From an uncultured Bryobacterales bacterium (lineage in GTDB: Bacteria; Acidobacteriota; Terriglobia; Bryobacterales; UBA6623), in the NCBI GenBank assembly GCA_958295955.1, contig OY282420.1:1998435-2062434 (forward strand): a stretch of DNA of 64,000 bases, in the 5' to 3' direction. The notes under the pieces are model-generated. The model was not told where the DNA came from. It ran no database searches and was given only the letters and a program-made list of their open reading frames with translations. Below are positions 28,168 through 37,160 of this stretch, in pieces. A program made the position numbers and the translations under genes. Numbering within the stretch: position 1 is the stretch's first letter; each line of letters begins with the position of its first letter.

Positions 28168-28908
28168 TCAGCCACCGCTTCGCCGTCTCGTGTGGAACCG
28201 GCGCTCGTACCTGATGACGTTCACGAAAACGCCTGAAAAAACTTGAATCATGTAGCGCAGGGACGTCCATCTGCCGATAGTCGAACGGCCGGCTTGCCGC
28301 GGCCGCATCTTGACCGCTACCTCGCGAAAGCGCAGAGCCTTGCGCATCAACACCACGAGCGCTTCGATCTCGGGATATTCCAGCGGATAACTGTGGCTGA
28401 AAACTTCAAGCGTCCGCCGGTTCACGGCAATAAACCCGGAGGTAGGGTCGCTCAAGCGCCGGCCCAGAACCGGTATCAGTATCCAGGCGAAAATCACTCC
28501 CCCCGCCCGCCGCAGATACCGCGTCGGATATCCGTTGTTTTCCAGGAAGCGCGAGCCGGTGACCATATCGCAGTCGCCTTGCGTCATCTCCTCAAGCATC
28601 TTGGGGATTTCGGCGGGAAGATGCTGGCCGTCGGCATCGACCCGCACGACGCGCTCGAAGCCGTGCTGGAAGGCGAAGCGGTAGCCGGTCTGCACCGCGC
28701 CCCCGAGCCCCAAATGATAGGGCAAGCGCAAAAGTTCGACGCCGCAATCGAGCGCCACCTGCGCCGTCGCGTCGGTCGAACCGTCGTCGATAACGACGAC
28801 CGGAACGCGCGGATAAACCTCGCGGATGGAGCGCAGCGTCGCCCCCAGCGCATCCTGCTCGTTGTAAGCGGGAACGATAATCAACAGCGACTTGTCGGCG
28901 CCGAGCAT
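28168..28908 (-). CDS. Family 2 glycosyltransferase (dolichol/polyprenyl-phosphate sugar transferase-like)
   Basis: 246 residues from ATG 28908. GT-A fold motifs: LIIVPAYNEQDAL, VVVIDDGSTDAT, RVDADGQHLP (the metal-binding DxD-type site) and GSRFLENNGYPTRYLRR. A hydrophobic segment (GGVIFAWILIPVLG) and a basic C-terminus suggest membrane attachment. The family transfers sugars to polyprenyl phosphate or to glycans. It is followed at once by the DUF2304 gene, a common pair. Confidence 0.85.
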   Translation of the reverse strand: MLGADKSLLIIVPAYNEQDALGATLRSIREVYPRVPVVVIDDGSTDATAQVALDCGVELLRLPYHLGLGGAVQTGYRFAFQHGFERVVRVDADGQHLPAEIPKMLEEMTQGDCDMVTGSRFLENNGYPTRYLRRAGGVIFAWILIPVLGRRLSDPTSGFIAVNRRTLEVFSHSYPLEYPEIEALVVLMRKALRFREVAVKMRPRQAGRSTIGRWTSLRYMIQVFSGVFVNVIRYERRFHTRRRSGG

Positions 28909-28925
28909 GGGACGTGACGAATGGG

Positions 28926-29939
28926 CTACTGAGCGGCGATTTTTCTCGCCGAAACGGAATGCCGCCTCAGCAAGCGGAGAAAACTCCAAGTCCCCAGTGT
29001 AGTCGATGAGCGCAGCGACCGGCGCGCGCGCCGCAATCGAGGAAAGGCGAGAGCGGCCTGCCAGTGCGCGGAGCAGACGATGCGGGCCAGACGCGCAAAG
29101 CCCTGTTCGCGTCGAATATCCGCGGCCAGGCCGCGCCCGCAAACCGCGGCGGCGGCGTGCGCGAGATAGCGCCGGAGCGAAAACAGCGGAACCAGCGGCC
29201 AGATCGCCGGCGGGAAGGTCTTGACGACCGTATAGAGCCGGTTGCGCTCCACGTAGAACGCTTTCAGCGGCGACGCCCGGCCGGCCGACCGCGAGTAGTC
29301 GTGCTCGACGACCGCCGACGGAACGTAGCGGCAGCGCCACCCCGCCAGCCTGCCCCGCAGCCCAAGGTCGCTGTCCTCGCAATAGAGGAAATACGAGCGG
29401 TCGAACCCGCCCACCTGCTCGATCATCTTGCGGCGGTACAGGGCCGCGCACCCGCTGGGCAGCAGCACTTCGGCAGGCTCGGCGTACGCCGCGGCCGGCT
29501 CGCCGGCGCCCCGCTGCTTCGTGCTGCCGTCGGGATAAATATCCAGGCCGGCGGAATCGAGAATCGAGGGATCGTCCGCCAGGCGAATCTGCGAGGCGCA
29601 CATGCCCACCGCCGCCGGGTCGGCGTCCGCCGCCGCCGCCAATTCCCGCAGCCAGTCCGGCCGCGCATAGGCGTCGTCGTTGAGAGCGCAGACGTACTCC
29701 GAGTCCGATTCCGCCATGCCCCGATTGACCGCTTCGCCGAACCCGACGTTGCGCGGGTTCTCGAGCACGACGATAGCGGGCGGAGAGTGCAGATGCTTCG
29801 CGGCGCCGCTCCCGCCGTTGTCCACGATCACCGTAAGAAAATCGCGGAAGGTCTGCGCCCGCAGGCAGGCAACCGCGCGCTCCAGGCCCGGTCCGCCTTG
29901 CAGCGTCGGGACGATGACTGTCACCCGCGGACGATGCAA
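28926..29939 (-). CDS. Family 2 glycosyltransferase (rhamnosyltransferase-like)
   Basis: 337 residues from TTG 29939. Motifs: VTVIVPTLQGGPGLERAV, VIVDNGG, NPRNVGFGEAVNRG (as in WbbL-type rhamnosyltransferases), LNDDAYARPDWL (DxD-like), and FLYCEDSDLGLRGRLAGW. Probably adds a deoxysugar to a surface glycan at the cytoplasmic membrane. A TAAAAT -10 box ends 6 nt before the start. It is transcribed toward the next glycosyltransferase, 17 nt away. Confidence 0.82.
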   Translation of the reverse strand: MHRPRVTVIVPTLQGGPGLERAVACLRAQTFRDFLTVIVDNGGSGAAKHLHSPPAIVVLENPRNVGFGEAVNRGMAESDSEYVCALNDDAYARPDWLRELAAAADADPAAVGMCASQIRLADDPSILDSAGLDIYPDGSTKQRGAGEPAAAYAEPAEVLLPSGCAALYRRKMIEQVGGFDRSYFLYCEDSDLGLRGRLAGWRCRYVPSAVVEHDYSRSAGRASPLKAFYVERNRLYTVVKTFPPAIWPLVPLFSLRRYLAHAAAAVCGRGLAADIRREQGFARLARIVCSAHWQAALAFPRLRRARRSLRSSTTLGTWSFLRLLRRHSVSARKIAAQ

Positions 29940-29945
29940 GCCGGG

Positions 29946-29951
29946 ATTTTA
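29946..29951 (-). promoter_or_regulatory. -10 box (TAAAAT) of the rhamnosyltransferase-like gene
   Basis: TAAAAT on the minus strand ends 6 nt before TTG 29939, so the transcript is expected to begin at or near the start codon (leaderless). Confidence 0.45.
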
Positions 29952-30602
29952 TCATTCAAACGCCGCGCGTCCCGGCCATGTGCGCTTGGCGTGTCCGTTG
30001 GCGCCGGCCAAGCGCTGCATTCTGCTCCGGCTCTCGAACCGTTTCAGCACAGACCGAAAGTGCTCGGCGAGCAACTCGACGCGTTCGATTTCGCCGGTCG
30101 ATTCCAACAACTTTTGCTTGACGCTCATGGCTATGAGCAGCCGTCCCGCGATTTGAAAGCTCAGCAGCGGATGGTTCGGCTCGAACGGATCGTGAGTCGC
30201 TCTCCGCGTCAGCTTGGCGTACCCCTCGGCCAAGGCGATCAGGGTCTCGACTTGGCCGAGGCTCGCTTGCGCCGGCGAATCGTCTTCGAAATACTCGACG
30301 ACTCCCTGCAGCACTTCTTCCGAGCGGTCAAGCGAGAGGATGCGGAAGCGGCGCGTCCCGCGGACTTCGATATCGAAGCGGCCGGCGGCGTACCCCTCGG
30401 TCACCCGGTCGACGCGCGCGGCGCACCCCGCGGCCGCCGGCTTGCCGTCGCTGTCGAGCACCAGGCCGAACTCCGTTTCGCGGGCGCCGGCGGCGGCGAT
30501 CATCGTCCGGTAGCGCGGCTCGAAGACGCGCAGCGGCAGGCGCTCGTTCGGCAGCAGCACGATTTCGATCGGGAACAGCGGCAGAAGCGCTTTTTCGGGC
30601 AT
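29952..30602 (-). CDS. Lon N-terminal (substrate-binding) domain protein
   Basis: 216 residues, far shorter than Lon protease and without its AAA or peptidase domains. The start LLPLFPIEIVLLPNERLPLRVFEPRYRTMI is the classic Lon-substrate-binding (LAN/PUA-like) motif; RFDIEVRGTRRFRILSL follows, then a helical bundle. Such stand-alone proteins may bind misfolded or regulated proteins; the role is not established. The CATAAT box lies 5 nt before its ATG. Confidence 0.85.
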   Translation of the reverse strand: MPEKALLPLFPIEIVLLPNERLPLRVFEPRYRTMIAAAGARETEFGLVLDSDGKPAAAGCAARVDRVTEGYAAGRFDIEVRGTRRFRILSLDRSEEVLQGVVEYFEDDSPAQASLGQVETLIALAEGYAKLTRRATHDPFEPNHPLLSFQIAGRLLIAMSVKQKLLESTGEIERVELLAEHFRSVLKRFESRSRMQRLAGANGHAKRTWPGRAAFE

Positions 30603-30613
30603 GTTACATTATG
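30603..30613. promoter_or_regulatory. Overlapping divergent -10 elements between Lon-domain and SDR genes
   Basis: CATAAT on the minus strand (30608-30613) precedes the Lon-domain ATG by 5 nt. On the plus strand TACATT (30604-30609) can serve the SDR gene. The two elements overlap, so transcription in the two directions may compete. Confidence 0.4.
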
Positions 30614-30651
30614 CTTTCTCTCTCGCCGGGCGGGCGGTTTCCGGCAACTTC

Positions 30652-31431
30652 TTGCAGTTCCGCGAAAAAACGTTTCTGATTACGGGCGCTTCCTCGGGCA
30701 TCGGCCGCGCCTGCGCCGCGCGGTTCGCTGCAGAAGGGGCGCGGCTGATCTTGACCTCGCGCCGCCGGGACGCGCTCGAGGCCGCCGCGGCGCAGGCCGG
30801 CGGCGCCGCGGTTATCCCCGCCGACTTGACGGACGCGAACTCGGCCGCGTCGCTCTGCGAGCGGATCTGCGCCGACTTCCCCCGCCTGGACGGCATCGTT
30901 CACAGCGCCGGAGTCGGACTGTACGCCCCGTCCTACGATTCGCATCCGGACAAGGCGCGCCGCCTGCTGGAACTCAATTTTCTGGCGCCCGTGGAGATCA
31001 CGCGGCGGCTTCTGCCGCAGATTCCCGACGGCGGGGCCGTGGTGACGATCAGCTCGGTCGCCGGCAAAATCCCGCTGCCTTGGCTGAACCTGTACTCGGC
31101 GTCGAAATACGCGCTCAATGCGTTCTCCGACGGCTTGCGCATCGAGCTCGCCGAGCGCCGCATCGGGGTGCTCAACGTCTGCCCGTGCTACGTGGAAACG
31201 CCTTTCCAGCAGAACGTTTTGCAGGGGCGCGTCCCCGCAAACCTGGCCGGCGACAGGATGTTCAAAGTCACCGCCGAGGAATGCGCCGAGGCGGTCGTCA
31301 ACGGGCTGCGCAACGGCAAGCGGACCATCGTAGTCCCGCGAATCGGCTGGCTGCTCGTTTTGGCGGCGCGGCTGTTCCCGGCAACCGTTCACGGCCGCAT
31401 GGCCCAGTACAAACCCCGGCGCGTGGATTGA
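30652..31431 (+). CDS. Short-chain dehydrogenase/reductase (classical, membrane-associated end)
   Basis: About 259 residues from TTG 30652, which gives a natural SDR start (MQFREKTFLITGASSGIG); ATG 30601 overlaps the putative promoter and is less likely. Motifs: GASSGIGRA, DGIVHSAGVG, catalytic Ser in ISSVAG, YSASK, and VCPCYVETPF. A C-terminal hydrophobic helix (IGWLLVLAARLFPATVHG) suggests membrane association, as in lipid- or steroid-modifying SDRs. Substrate unknown. Confidence 0.8.
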   Translation: MQFREKTFLITGASSGIGRACAARFAAEGARLILTSRRRDALEAAAAQAGGAAVIPADLTDANSAASLCERICADFPRLDGIVHSAGVGLYAPSYDSHPDKARRLLELNFLAPVEITRRLLPQIPDGGAVVTISSVAGKIPLPWLNLYSASKYALNAFSDGLRIELAERRIGVLNVCPCYVETPFQQNVLQGRVPANLAGDRMFKVTAEECAEAVVNGLRNGKRTIVVPRIGWLLVLAARLFPATVHGRMAQYKPRRVD

Positions 31432-31480
31432 GTCATCATAAAACTTCGGCGGATTCCGCGCCGGACATTCGCGGCAAGCG

Positions 31481-32005
31481 ATGCGCATCAAATTGAAAGG
31501 CTCGCCCGGAATCTTCATCGTCGGATTCATGGGCTGCGGGAAATCGACGGCGGGCAGAGCGCTCAGCCGCAGAATCGGCTGGAAATTCGTCGACCTCGAC
31601 GACGAGATCGAACGCCGCGCCGGCAAGTCGATCGCGGCAATTTTCGACGAAGACGGCGAGGACGGATTCCGCGACCATGAGCACGAAGCGGTCAAGGAAC
31701 AGGCCGGCCTGGTCCTGCGGGGGCGGCCGCGGGTCGTCGCCTTGGGCGGCGGGACGTTCGCCTTCGCCAGGAACCGCCGGGCGCTCGAAAACGCCGGCGT
31801 CTCGATTTGGCTCGACGCCGCGGCCGATACGCTCTGGCGGCGGATTTCCGATCAGGATCACCGTCCTCTGGCCCGCGACCGCAAAGCCTATGCCGACTTG
31901 CTGGACTCCCGCCGGCCGGCGTACGCCCAAGCGGATTTCCGCGTGGACGCCGGCGGCTCGCCCGCAGAAACCCTCGCGCGCATCGCCGCGCTCGAGCTGT
32001 TTTGA
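31481..32005 (+). CDS. aroK: Shikimate kinase
   Basis: 174 residues, the usual length. Walker A GFMGCGKST (about 15-23), the shikimate-binding DLDDEIE with Asp near 38-39, GGGTFAF (residues about 89-95), and the lid arginine in HRPLARD are all present. It phosphorylates shikimate at O3 in the aromatic amino acid pathway. There are no neighbouring aro genes here. The ABC ATPase gene starts 12 nt downstream. Confidence 0.88.
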   Translation: MRIKLKGSPGIFIVGFMGCGKSTAGRALSRRIGWKFVDLDDEIERRAGKSIAAIFDEDGEDGFRDHEHEAVKEQAGLVLRGRPRVVALGGGTFAFARNRRALENAGVSIWLDAAADTLWRRISDQDHRPLARDRKAYADLLDSRRPAYAQADFRVDAGGSPAETLARIAALELF

Positions 32006-32017
32006 TCCGGCGGCGTT

Positions 32018-32689
<672 letters not shown>

Positions 32690-32695
32690 ACGCAA

Positions 32696-32745
32696 CACCG
32701 TCTCTCCCGCCCGCGGCGGAATCCGTTACAATCCGGTCAATCCTG
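32696..32745 (+). repeat. 50-bp direct repeat, copy 1 (contains a TACAAT box)
   Basis: A 50-bp segment containing GGAATCCGTTACAATCCGG is repeated exactly at 32878-32927. This copy follows the ABC ATPase gene. The 132 bp between the copies hold no gene. Confidence 0.95.
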
Positions 32746-32877
32746 CCTGGTCGCGTCCCAAAGCAAAAGCCGCAGGGCGCGGTTCGCGTTCGTTCGGGTT
32801 TGTTCGGGTTTGCTCACATAGCGGTCAGCGTCTCATATCAGGTGTCCCTGGTTGGTCCCAAATCACGCGTCCTCGCG

Positions 32878-32927
32878 CACCGTCTCTCCCGCCCGCGGCG
32901 GAATCCGTTACAATCCGGTCAATCCTG
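32878..32927 (+). promoter_or_regulatory. 50-bp direct repeat, copy 2: probable promoter of the serine hydrolase gene
   Basis: Identical to 32696-32745. Its TACAAT lies about 30 nt before ATG 32941, with a GAGGTGAAGG ribosome-site region between. The same TTACAAT core precedes other genes in the window (for example near 37121). Confidence 0.55.
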
Positions 32928-32940
32928 TGAGGTGAAGGCC

Positions 32941-34092
32941 ATGCGCTCTCTTCGATCGTGCGCCGTCCTGCTTTGCCTGTGCGCAGCGGCGGCCGCGCAG
33001 ACGGTTTATTTCCCTGAGCCGGGAGAGCGCTGGCAACGCCGCGCCCCGGCCCAAGTCGGCATGGACGCCGCGCGTCTCGACGAGGCCGTCGCCTTCGCCA
33101 AGGCCAACGAATCCAGCGCCCCGCGGGATCTCCAAGAGCAGCACTACTACTCCTTCGCCAAGGAACCCTACGGCGAGCCGCTGGGGCCGTTCAAGACCCG
33201 GGGAGAGATGACCGGAATCATCGTCCGCCGCGGCTATCTCGTCGCCGAATGGGGCGAGCCCCGGCGCGTCGATATGACCTTCAGCGTCACCAAGAGCTTT
33301 CTCTCCACCACCGTCGGACTCGCTCTCCATCACGGCCTGATCGGCGGCGTTCACGACCGGGTCGGCCCCTACGTGCCGACCGATCACTTCGATTCGGCGC
33401 ACAACGCGAAGATCACTTGGGATCATCTGCTGCGCCAGACAAGCGACTGGCAGGGGACGCTCTGGGGCAAACCCGACTGGTCCGACCGGCCCCCGCGCGA
33501 GGGCGACCTGAAGAAGCACCGCGACCGCGAGCGGAACGAACCCGGCGCGTCCTACAAGTACAACGACGTCCGCGTGAATCTGCTCGCGCTGGCGGCCCTG
33601 CACGTCTGGCGGCGGCCGCTGCCTCGAGTGCTGAAGGAATACGTCATGGACCCCATCGGCGCCTCGAACACGTGGCGCTGGTACGGTTACGAAAACTCAT
33701 GGGTGACGCTCGACGGCCTGCAAGTGCAGTCGGTCAGCGGCGGGGGCCATTGGGGCGGCGGCATGTGGCTCAGCGCCCGCGATCAGGCCCGCTTCGGCTA
33801 TTTCACGCTCAGGCAGGGCAACTGGAACGGCAAGCAACTGCTGCCTGCCGAGTGGTTCGCCATGGCCACGACGCCCACCGCGGCGCAGCCCGGCTACGGC
33901 TTCATGAACTACTACCTGAACACCGGCCGCAAGTCGATGCCCGGCGCCCCGGAGAGCGCCTATTCGCACCGCGGCGCCGGCACGAACATGATCTACGTCG
34001 ACCGCGAGAACGACCTCGTCGTCGTAGCCCGCTGGATCCAGGGCCGCGCCATTGACGGCTTGATCCGGCGCGTGCTGGCGGCGCTCGACTGA
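32941..34092 (+). CDS. Exported serine hydrolase, class C beta-lactamase-like fold
   Basis: 383 residues from ATG 32941. A signal peptide (LRSCAVLLCLCAAAAAQ) is followed by a beta-lactamase/transpeptidase-like domain: SVTK (nucleophile Ser and Lys, about 118-121, in MTFSVTKSFLSTTVG), YKYND as the second motif Tyr/Asn, and a C-terminal HRGAGTN region in place of KTG. The family includes esterases, D-aminopeptidases and 6-aminohexanoate hydrolases; true antibiotic resistance is not implied. It is preceded by a duplicated 50-bp promoter-like segment. Confidence 0.85.
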   Translation: MRSLRSCAVLLCLCAAAAAQTVYFPEPGERWQRRAPAQVGMDAARLDEAVAFAKANESSAPRDLQEQHYYSFAKEPYGEPLGPFKTRGEMTGIIVRRGYLVAEWGEPRRVDMTFSVTKSFLSTTVGLALHHGLIGGVHDRVGPYVPTDHFDSAHNAKITWDHLLRQTSDWQGTLWGKPDWSDRPPREGDLKKHRDRERNEPGASYKYNDVRVNLLALAALHVWRRPLPRVLKEYVMDPIGASNTWRWYGYENSWVTLDGLQVQSVSGGGHWGGGMWLSARDQARFGYFTLRQGNWNGKQLLPAEWFAMATTPTAAQPGYGFMNYYLNTGRKSMPGAPESAYSHRGAGTNMIYVDRENDLVVVARWIQGRAIDGLIRRVLAALD

Positions 34093-34105
34093 CCGGCAGG
34101 CCGGC

Positions 34106-36808
34106 CTAGCGATCGATCTCGCTTTCGATATTCGCCAACTCGTCGGCCAACTGCTGCGCCTGCCTGCGCAAGACGGACAGCCGCTCGGCGAGCGAGCGGA
34201 CGCGCCCGTCCGCGCTCTCCCGGGCCGTCTCTGCGGCTGTCGCCGCCGCTTCCGTAATTGCCGAGGCCGTCCGCAAGTCGCCGGCGCTCAGCTTGGCCAG
34301 AGCCTGCTCGAACGTATCCTCGTAAACCAGTTGCTCGCCCATCGCCAACACGACTTTCCGCAACTGCGGCATGCGCGCCGTCTCGGCCTGGATGTAAATC
34401 GACTCGACGTAAAGGAAGTTGTCGCCCACCGGCAAGGCGATGATCTCGCCCCTGAGCACGCGCGAGCCCTGCTGGTTCCACAAGGTCAGGTCTCTGGCGA
34501 TCTGCTGCTCCTGGTTGATCTTCGCTTCGACCTGGTTCGGCCCGAAGGCCAACTCCTGTTTCGAGAGTTGGTAGAAAATCAACTCTCCCAGCGCATCGCC
34601 GTCGCACCGCGCCGCCATCCAGCCGTTCAGGTTGTCTTTGTTGCGCGGCGTGAAGGGCAGCATCAACAGGAATTCCGGCTCGGTCTCGCCCGGCAGCGTC
34701 GCCACGATATATGTCGGGCGCATGCGCTCGGCCGCTCCCGTGTCGCCCGCGAGGCTCTTGCCGACATCCCAGATATCTTCCTTGTTGTAGAAAACCGACG
34801 GATCGCGCATGTGGAACGTGCGATAGAGCTCGGCCTGAATATCGAACATCGTCTCCGGATAGCGGACGTGCTCGCGTATCGTCGGCGGCATCTCGGAGGA
34901 TGGCTTGAACAACTCCGGGAAGAGATTGGCGTAAGCCAACACTATCGGGTCGCTCTCATCGAACAGGTACAGCGTGGTCGTGCCGTGGTAGGCGTCGACC
35001 GTCGCCTTGACCGCGTTGCGGATATAGTTGATCCTCTCCCCGAACAGGTTCACGCCCACCGGCTGCGAGTACGGATGCACGTTCGACGTCGTGTACCCGT
35101 CCACGATCCAGACCAGGCGGCCTTCGTCGGTCATGACCATATAGGGGTCCGCATCCCATTCGATGAACGCCGCCAGATGGGCCAGCCGTTGCTCCACGTT
35201 GCGATGGATCATCATGCGGCTCGTGTCGTTGGTCAAGCCGGTGAACAGGATGTTGTACTCGCTCAGGCTGACGGCGGCGGCCAGACGCATCAGGATCGAA
35301 TCGATGGGGAAGCCGCCCCGCCCGGAGTAATTCGACATGACGTTCTGGTTTTCTTCCGGGTAGTCGAACTCTTCCTGATCGGTGCCGACGAACACCGGGT
35401 CGTGGGTCAGCTCGCCGTAGTAGATTTCAGGCTGCTCGATCTTGATATCCGGGACTTTGATGACCGGCGGCGCATCCTGGATCAACAGCACGGGCAAACC
35501 TTGCGGGGTCGTGCGATTGACCTCGGAGGCGACCACGCCGTAGCCGTGCGTATAAACGAAGTGACGGTTGATCCAGTTGCGGGCTTCGCTCGACAGCGCA
35601 TCGACGTCAATCTCGCGGGGCGACAGCAGGACCTGCTTCACCTTGCCGTCGATGCGGTAGCGGTCGATATCCATGTCGGCGAAGCGGTAGTAGAGCCGCA
35701 GCGCCTGAATCTGGCCGATGGTGTCGGTGTACGCTTTTTCGTCCCACAGGCGAATGTTGTCGATCAGCGTAGCGTTCGCTTCGACGTCGAGTCCGCCGGC
35801 ATCGGCGAGCGAGAAAGGTCTTTCGGTTCCCGAGTCGATGCCGTACGCCCGGCGGGTCGCCTGGATGTGCCGGTCGATGTAGCCCAACTCCAGCTTGAGC
35901 TCGTTCGGGCGCACGTAGAGCGCCTGCACCGCCAGCGGGATTACCATGTGCGCGGCAATCGCGCCGCCGACCATAATCGCCGCGGGCTTATAGCGGGAAA
36001 CGGCAATCAGCGGAACCGCCAGCAGCAGCGCGATAACCACCAGCCAACGCAACGGCAGCCGGTAAACCTCATCGAGATAGTCGAGACCCACCATGAACGA
36101 ATGGTCGTTCAACAGCAATCCGTATTGGCCGAGGAAGAACCAGGCCGCCCCCGCGAGCAGCGCGATGACGGCGATAGTTTTCGCGAAGCCGGTCCGCGTG
36201 GCGCCCGCGAGCAGCAGCGGCTGCGGGCCAAGATCGAATTCTTCGAGCGGCTGCCCCGTACTACGGAAACGCATCAAGCGCTCGAAGATCTGCCAGCCGC
36301 GCCCCGTTGCCCAAAAAACCACCGTGCCGAACAGCGCCAGAACAAACAGATACCTCACCAGCAGTTTCAGGAACGGCAGATCGAACAGGTAAAACGCCAG
36401 ATCTCTGTCGAAAACCGGATCGCTCCAATTGGCGGCCGTCGCCGCGATGCCGCGGGAGCCCACGTAGGCCATCACCGTCCACGATTCGATGGCCGAACCG
36501 ATGAAAATCACCGCGAGAAGCAACAGGGCCGGCGGCGCCAGCTTGCGGTAGAGCGGATGGGAAGAAAGATCGGCTCCCGCGAACGCCGCGCCGCGCGCGT
36601 GCGCCCAAAGCAGCGCGGCCCAAGCCAGCAGCGAGGCCGCCGCCGCTGGAAAAATCTTATAAAGCAGAATGCTGAACCAGGTCGGAACCTGCTCGACCTC
36701 AGACCACCATTGATACTCGATCACGAAATTGGCGATCCCCGTCGAGCCGGCAATTACCGCCAACAGCGCGGCGAAGATCAAAATGAGGCGAAACTGGGAA
36801 GGAGGCAT
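34106..36808 (-). CDS. UPF0182 family large membrane protein
   Basis: 900 residues, normal for UPF0182. About seven hydrophobic helices lie in the first 320 residues (for example LILIFAALLAVIAG, ASLLAWAALLWAH, LLLLAVIFIGSAI, LVVIALLLAVPLIAVS). A large extracytoplasmic region follows (NYSGRGGFPIDSI, TDEGRLVWIVDGYTTSNVHPYSQP, YIRNAVKATVDAYHGT), ending in a coiled-coil-like tail. Function is unknown. It points away from the FmdB gene, with a 48-bp gap in between. Confidence 0.92.
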   Translation of the reverse strand: MPPSQFRLILIFAALLAVIAGSTGIANFVIEYQWWSEVEQVPTWFSILLYKIFPAAAASLLAWAALLWAHARGAAFAGADLSSHPLYRKLAPPALLLLAVIFIGSAIESWTVMAYVGSRGIAATAANWSDPVFDRDLAFYLFDLPFLKLLVRYLFVLALFGTVVFWATGRGWQIFERLMRFRSTGQPLEEFDLGPQPLLLAGATRTGFAKTIAVIALLAGAAWFFLGQYGLLLNDHSFMVGLDYLDEVYRLPLRWLVVIALLLAVPLIAVSRYKPAAIMVGGAIAAHMVIPLAVQALYVRPNELKLELGYIDRHIQATRRAYGIDSGTERPFSLADAGGLDVEANATLIDNIRLWDEKAYTDTIGQIQALRLYYRFADMDIDRYRIDGKVKQVLLSPREIDVDALSSEARNWINRHFVYTHGYGVVASEVNRTTPQGLPVLLIQDAPPVIKVPDIKIEQPEIYYGELTHDPVFVGTDQEEFDYPEENQNVMSNYSGRGGFPIDSILMRLAAAVSLSEYNILFTGLTNDTSRMMIHRNVEQRLAHLAAFIEWDADPYMVMTDEGRLVWIVDGYTTSNVHPYSQPVGVNLFGERINYIRNAVKATVDAYHGTTTLYLFDESDPIVLAYANLFPELFKPSSEMPPTIREHVRYPETMFDIQAELYRTFHMRDPSVFYNKEDIWDVGKSLAGDTGAAERMRPTYIVATLPGETEPEFLLMLPFTPRNKDNLNGWMAARCDGDALGELIFYQLSKQELAFGPNQVEAKINQEQQIARDLTLWNQQGSRVLRGEIIALPVGDNFLYVESIYIQAETARMPQLRKVVLAMGEQLVYEDTFEQALAKLSAGDLRTASAITEAAATAAETARESADGRVRSLAERLSVLRRQAQQLADELANIESEIDR

Positions 36809-36844
36809 CGTTCTTATAGGTTAGCCGCTTGCCGGCGACCGCGG

Positions 36845-36850
36845 TAAAAT
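36845..36850 (+). promoter_or_regulatory. -10 box (TAAAAT) of the FmdB-type gene
   Basis: TAAAAT ends 6 nt before ATG 36857, so the transcript should start at or next to the AUG. No Shine-Dalgarno site is present. Confidence 0.5.
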
Positions 36851-36856
36851 AAACTT

Positions 36857-37087
36857 ATGCCGATCTTCGAATACCATTGCGCCGACTGCGATACCAAGTT
36901 CGAGGCGCTCGTGATGGGCTCCGCCGCCGAGCCCGAGAACTGCGATTGCGGCAGCGGCGCCATCGAGAAAGTGTATTCCTCGTTCTCCGCCCACGCCCCC
37001 AACGGCGCGCCCGAAGCCTGCGCCACGCCCGCCGAGTGCCGCAGCGACATGGGCGGCTGCATGGGCGGCATGTGCGGCATGAACTGA
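36857..37087 (+). CDS. FmdB-type zinc ribbon protein
   Basis: 76 residues. MPIFEYHCADCDTKFE is the FmdB/CxxC-CxxC regulatory-type ribbon start; the second pair is present as CDCGSG. The rest is a Cys/Met/Gly-rich tail (CMGGMCGM). Members are small zinc-binding proteins of uncertain role, often called putative regulators. Confidence 0.85.
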   Translation: MPIFEYHCADCDTKFEALVMGSAAEPENCDCGSGAIEKVYSSFSAHAPNGAPEACATPAECRSDMGGCMGGMCGMN

Positions 37088-37160
37088 ACCGCAGCCCTTT
37101 GGGGGTTGACTCTCCGTTACAATCAAGGAGTTCGCAACTCACCCGACGGAAAGGCGCCTC

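Noticed and set aside
32941..34092. Antibiotic-resistance beta-lactamase
   Set aside because: The fold motifs SxxK and YxN are present, but the KTG motif is not canonical and the family is mostly esterases and peptidases.
34331..36847. Long plus-strand frame opposite UPF0182
   Set aside because: Low-complexity Arg/His/Asp/Gln-rich shadow; the UPF0182 protein on the minus strand is unambiguous.
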